Source: Hemerocallis citrina (Eukaryota; Streptophyta; Magnoliopsida; Asparagales; Asphodelaceae). Taken from it: a stretch of DNA of 64,000 bases. Positions 59,001 through 64,000 of this stretch are shown piece after piece; position 1 is the first letter of the stretch, and each line of letters begins with the position of its first letter. Made by a program: the position numbers and the translations under genes. The stretch is from assembly GCA_017893485.1 (NCBI GenBank), contig CM030363.1, positions 178,035,744-178,099,743 of the forward strand, in the 5' to 3' direction. A model generated the notes under the pieces. That model did no database searches and had not been told where the DNA came from. It was given only the letters and a program-made list of their open reading frames with translations.

Positions 59001-59251
59001 TGGAAAATTGGTCAAAATGTACTAAAATGGAGAATAAAGAGATAAATGACATAGAACAGCTCATTCTTCATAAAGAACGACACAAGGAGCACATACAATA
59101 GAATTAGATAAAAGCACCAAAAATTGAGTTGAAATGACGAAATGATTTTTTTTATTCGAACGGAAACAAAATCTAGGATCTCAAATAGATAAAATAGTAC
59201 AATGGGACAAAATACAGTATAAAAATACAGATACGGGAAATAGGAGTTACA
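56059..59251. mobile_element. Solo LTR C3 of family C
   Basis: It begins TGTCATGCCCCGCTTCCC and ends GGAGTTACA, with a perfect 5-bp TSD CTTCA at 56054-56058 and 59252-59256. It is 3193 bp with no internal domain. The first 60 bp and the block at about 56960-57300 match C2 (12193 onward and about 34960-35310) and, in reverse, C1. A short telomere-like run lies near 58917-58940. Confidence 0.88.
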
Positions 59252-59525
59252 CTTCATTTGTTGTTCGGTGTTTGGGGAGAAGACGAGATCTAACGCAGTA
59301 TACACTTCTGATTCAGTTCTAAACCTCCACTACTTCTTGATCTTCATCAAGATACGGTTCACTCTAAACTTTAAGATTTTTGCTTCTTCTTTAATGTTAT
59401 TTTCTATGTTGATTGTTTATTACACAGTTTTACAGAAAAAACCCTTCATTTTACAGAAATTACGCTAGTAGTAATTATTCAGAATAAACCCTTTAGATTT
59501 TGGAAATTACTGCTTATTCCTTAAG

Positions 59526-62500
59526 ATGGAAAAACTGAATCGAGCATACAAGATTCCGAAACTAGAGACGTTTGATATTTCTGAATTTAACAATTTGAAG
59601 AAGAAAGCACAATCTAAGATGTGGATAAAAATTTTGTAGGATGTTGTTTTGACTAGATCCAACTATGATTGGACTCGTTTAGATCTATATTAGAGATAAG
59701 TTTTTTTTTTACCTACATATACATCTGATTATTTATTATTGACAAGTGTTAACCATTGTTTATTTAAATTCAAGTTTGAATAACTGTTTTGGCTATGTGC
59801 TAAGGATCAAATATTTATTTTAATAAGTTAAATTATATGCTTTAAATATAAATTTGTATCTCCAATTAAATTGTTGTTAGAATTAAATAGTACTAATAAT
59901 TCGTTTAATTGTCTAATATTTAACAATTGATGAATGTAGGAACTTCAAAGTTACTTACAAGTTGTGTATTGGAGACAATGGATTTGCGTCACGGTAAGAT
60001 AAGTCAGCACTACGCAAGATTCTCCATCGAATTTGGAAAACACTTCTAACTTAAAGTGTTGATATGATCTACTATAATCTTTCTTAGTATTTTCATGTGA
60101 TGAATGTGTTAACGTTTTGTGCGTTTGATCACATGATTGAGAGTTTTAGATCATAATTATTCTCATTTTGAAACTAGCATGTTTTAAATTGTTTAGTGTA
60201 TTTAGTCATACAATGTGTATAGACATATTGGATAAATCCATCATTTACAGTTTGTGTGAGATTGTATGTTTGCTTCTCTAATAAAGATTGATGTATATAA
60301 GATGTATAAGAAATGTCTGTAAATTAGGAAAGAGCATCCTTTTAGTGCAGGATATGACTCCATCAGTTACGTTTTGTTCTTTCTCGTTCATTGTACTGTT
60401 TGTGCAAAGTTGAATTTTAAAAATTTTAATCATTATCTCATTTAGCGTTATGAAGTTGATAAAGAACGAATAAAGGAAAGAACTCTTCGCTCAATGTGTT
60501 TGAGCATATGGACATTGTTATAACCACGAGAGAAAGCAAATAGTTTTGTGAAATGTGGTAGAGTAATTTTGAATTAACCCATACTATTATTATTTTATAA
60601 TGTGCAGATCATAGTCAATGGCATATGTAAGTTGAGTTTAACAAACAAAGCAATTGATAATAGTCGTTCTAATTTGTTTAGTCCTTGAACATGGCATAAT
60701 AAACTAGGACATGTGAACTATATATTAAAGTGTTTGCTCTTGTTAAAACTCATGACTCTGCTAAATGACACTTCATTAAATTATGATAAATGTGAAATTT
60801 GTGCTCAGATTATGATCACTAGAAAACCACTCAGTATGGTCTCTAGGAGTACACAACCTATTGATTCAACACATTCCGATATTTGTGATCTCAGTTGCTT
60901 TATGACTAGATAAAACGATGGTTGGACAAAAGTATTTATTCACTTTTGTAGAAGATTATTGAAGTTTTTTTCATACATATATGAAGAATGAAGCACTTGT
61001 TGTTCTTAATGAATTAAAATCTAGTTAAATGTTAAGATCAAGGGTTCAGATTTGATAGAGATGGTGAATATGTTTTAATAATTTTAGAGAAGTTTGCATT
61101 TGGCATAATCTCTAGTGCACTCTATTTACAACACTCAAAACGGTATTGATAAAAGTTAGAATCAAACACTTAGTGAAATGTTGAATTCTATATTATTGGT
61201 TGTTGTTTGACTTTGTGTAACTATGAGTGATGTTGTATTATTTATCATATTCCTAATATGTTACTACACTCTAAATTGAATACACCTTGTAGATTATGGC
61301 ATAAAAACACAAGTAATTTTCTTAAAGTGTAAATATGTGTTGTGATACATTTGTTAGAGTAGATAACCCTAGAAGGCCTAAAGTATGACCTATAAAAAAT
61401 ATTTGTGTGTACTTAGAAAGTGTAGAATATAGTTCTATGGACAAATTTAGATCTACCTAATTTGTGTTAGTAGAATCTAAACTTGCAAAGTTCTTTGAAG
61501 ATGTGTCCATCAAAGATAAATTTATGAAATCATCTGATCCTACAGACACGGTAAATGATTGGCAGTTTGAATCAAGAACCAGACTTACTGACACTTAAAA
61601 TTTCAATGGTAAATGAGCCAAGAAAAGTCTTTAGTAGATAATAAAATGAATTTGTTGTTACAATAATACTTTAATTTAGTTGATTTGCCAAAATTGGCTA
61701 AAACTATAGTAAATAAGTAGGGTTTTGTAGAAGAATCTTAGTTTTGAAATGTTCAGTAGCAATTTTAATGAAATTTTAGCAGCTAAAGGATTGACTGAGA
61801 TAAGTGAGGAAGATTTGTTTGAAGGGTACTCACATGTCTGTCATATTGCTACAATAAGTATTCTTCTTGCTCTTACATCTATTGAAAATTTTGTTATTCA
61901 TGAAAGATGTTTAAACAGTTTTGTACTAAAAGTTTTGTACTTGATGATTTGTATTGAAAATTTTGTACTAAACAATTTTGTACTGAAAAGTTGCACTAAT
62001 ATGTTTAATGAACAAGATTTACAAATTGGTAAAATCATCATATGTTTTTTTTAATATAAAATTTATTTGTATATTGTTGACATGCTTGTTGATTGGAAGT
62101 GACCTCTCTACTATAAATGAAGTTAAAACTGTGCTATCCAAGGAATTCAGCATGAAACACCAAGGTATTATGGACACCATATTAGGTATAAGGGTGAGTT
62201 TCGATTGGTAAGGGATAACCCTTAGTCAAACTCACCAAATCAATAATATGTTCCAAAAGTGGGGATTAGTGATTAAAAGTGTGTTATGAAACACCTTATG
62301 ATTTTGAAAAAGGTTGACGCCTAGTGATGGTACGACTATGAGACAGTTAAATCATTCTAAACTTATTGAAAGTCTCATATATAAAGATCTGCACTATCAG
62401 ACATAGCCTTTGATGTAGGTATGATCTGCAGATTCACTAGTATTCCTACTAATACACACTGGAATGCCCTAAGAGGCTAATGAGATACTTGAAATGTGCT

Positions 62501-62990
62501 CAGGAGTTTGCTTTGTGCTACTCTAGTCACCCTTCACGATTGAATGGATGATCTGATGCATTATAAGACTTAGAATTTAGTGAAAGTCGATAACTAGTAG
62601 ATATGTGTTTACACTAGGAGGATATAGAAATGTTATGTAAATTAAAAGGCAAACAGACACTATGCTATCATCCATGAAATCATACCTCAATGTGATATAT
62701 TCTGAAGGAGAAGTGGCTGAGTGGATTGAAGAACTTGTTGCTAGTCATCCATTAAAAAGTTTAAGTAACTCTCCAATTCTATTCGTCGACTATCAAGCTA
62801 TAATGATCTGTAGCTCATAACTCACTCTATAATAGTCTGAGGAGTATATTAAGACTGAAAGAAGCCTAGTTGAACTTTCTTATAAATAAAGTGCAATTGA
62901 AATAAAATATGACTAATGCTTTTACTAAGAGACTTGAAAGTGATCAATTATCAAAACTGTGGGGGGAATGGAGTTAAAAGCTATTGAGCG
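59526..62990 (+). pseudogene. Copia polyprotein remnant
   Basis: It starts MEKLNRAYKIPKLETFD at 59526 and is broken within 40 codons. The pre-integrase zinc segment lies at about 60691-60900, with WHNKLGHVNY, CEICAQ and ITRKP. Sequence between there and about 61370 is largely lost. The RT palm is at about 62070-62330. The usual YVDD reads Y-I-V-D (62070-62081). It is followed by DLSTINEVKTVLSKEFSMK, ILGIRVSFD and TLSQTHQINNM. RNase H traces (CAQEFALCYSSH-like, about 62500; MESYLNV-like, about 62675) run to about 62990. Many stops occur. It is certainly Copia, but the lineage is not assigned. Confidence 0.8.
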
Positions 62991-63960
62991 AAAAGTTTTA
63001 ACATCCGAGTTGTTTTGAAAATTAGAGTCCAATTAGAGCCATAGAGAAATTCAAACTTAAGTATCAATTTTAGGTAGTTGGCATAGATAATTTGAAAAGT
63101 TCTATGTAACTTTTGTTAATATATAATTTCATTGCAATTTTGATAATGCTATATATTCTTATAGTTTACTTAGAATCATCTCATTATTCCAAAAGAAAGC
63201 ATGAAAACTTTTCGATGTGTTTCCGATGTTTAGAATTATCGTTATATCATTCTAATATATCTCTCTTATGGATTTATGTTTCATTTCATTTTCATGATTC
63301 AGAATTAACTATAATTGATTTGCATGTTTTATCATTCCAATATGAAACATAGTATAGTTCTTGTGTAGAAACTATAATAGTTAGTGTTCTTTATTTTGTT
63401 AAAGAAACTTGATTGTGATACTTGTGTTATATTTCTGCTAAGCTAATTGTGAATTGTACTAAGTTCTTTTGTGGAACTAAATACTTTGTGAAATTCGTTG
63501 GAATTCTTAGAGATGTGTCTCTTGATATTCTTGTTTCCAATAAGCTAGCAAAGATAGAGGAGTTGAATCTATCATTATAGATTTCAAAATAATTATTTGC
63601 TCAAAATGGAGGAGTAAACAAAAAGTAGTTTGCAAGGATAGAGTTTCAGTTTATTTTTCTCGAGAATAAAATTTTCACTTGCTTGGTAAAACTTCTGCCG
63701 AGTTTAAGACTCTTGTGTTCATGAGCATAAAACTCCTATTTTTGTTCTTGAAGTTTATTTGCTTTGGTTGATTTTGAAACTATGACAAATTTATCCAGTT
63801 GGTTCAGTCATTGTGAATTATTCTATTGTGATATGGTCATTAAACTATTTGATTATTTTGGTGTAGTCTGAACTATTCGAGTTATGATTAATTTAGTCTA
63901 TGAACTATATTCTTTTGTGATCCAATGATATAACATGGCATTGCCTAATATATTGATAAT
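62991..63960 (+). other. Copia 3' untranslated region
   Basis: AT-rich sequence with no recognisable coding. The 79-aa frame at 63113-63352 has no domain. Confidence 0.5.
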
Positions 63961-63972
63961 ATAGGAGGAGAT
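63961..63972 (+). promoter_or_regulatory. Polypurine tract of the Copia element
   Basis: ATAGGAGGAGAT directly precedes TGTTGGATAT. Confidence 0.75.
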
Positions 63973-64000
63973 TGTTGGATATAAATATAATAGAATATTA
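63973..64000 (+). repeat. Start of the Copia 3' LTR
   Basis: The first 28 bases resemble 55436-55485 and are cut by the window end. Confidence 0.6.

Larger units (their letters stand above)
55436..64000 (+). mobile_element. Decayed Copia element, 3' LTR running off the window
   Basis: A 5' LTR start is proposed at 55436 (TGATGGATATATAGG...TATAATAGAACATTA), by comparison with the 3' LTR start at 63973 (TGTTGGATATAAATATAATAGAATATTA-like). Solo LTR C3 interrupts the 5' LTR or leader. The coding remnant runs from ATG 59526 to about 62990 in Copia order (gag, integrase zinc finger, RT, RNase H). A PPT (AGGAGGAGATT) precedes the 3' LTR. No TSD is available because the right end is outside the window. 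Confidence 0.75.

Overview
The window is nuclear DNA from a flowering plant, probably one with a large, repeat-rich genome. Plant-type LTR retrotransposons, a plant RTE-type LINE, a miniature LTR element, solo LTRs and their tandem repeats cover almost all of it. I found no intact host protein gene, tRNA, rRNA or prokaryotic feature. The species cannot be named from this sequence.

The layout is a nested stack, read from target-site duplications (TSDs) and from reading frames that resume across insertions. An RTE-type LINE on the plus strand (about 5690-7812, resuming 54048-54995) is split by a 46-kb span. That span is Gypsy element B on the minus strand (7813-54047, TSD ATATG). B carries two insertions in its antisense gene. 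The first is a solo LTR, C2 (12193-38363). C2 contains element D (12819-34819, TSD CATGT), D contains a long LTR, E1 (13475 to about 31893), and E1 contains Gypsy element A (14757-27948, TSD CTAGA). The second is E2 (38765-45673, TSD TTAGC), a relative of E1. The main stack is therefore six levels deep. Left of the LINE are a partial LTR of family C (1-1520) and the 3' end of another Gypsy element, F (1521-5348), whose LTR holds a 1.1-kb TRIM-like element (4168-5281, TSD CGATC). Right of the LINE is a decayed Copia element (about 55436 to the window end), whose 5' LTR or leader is split by solo LTR C3 (56059-59251, TSD CTTCA).

Elements A and B share one plan. A gag-pol polyprotein (gag, DNGSS-type protease, YVDD reverse transcriptase, RNase H, integrase) is followed by tandem repeats. 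Next comes a gene cassette on the opposite strand to gag-pol, then more tandem repeats, a polypurine tract and the 3' LTR. Each antisense cassette has a TATA-like box and a three-exon gene for a protein of the plant 'putative gypsy-type transposon' family followed by coiled-coil sequence. A second coiled-coil reading frame follows, beginning right after a splice acceptor. This plan fits the Tat/Retand branch of plant Ty3/Gypsy elements. Both copies are defective.

The LTR pairs date the stack: about 12% divergence for B, about 2.6% for A, and one difference noticed in 658 bp for E2, all counted by eye. The order agrees with the nesting.
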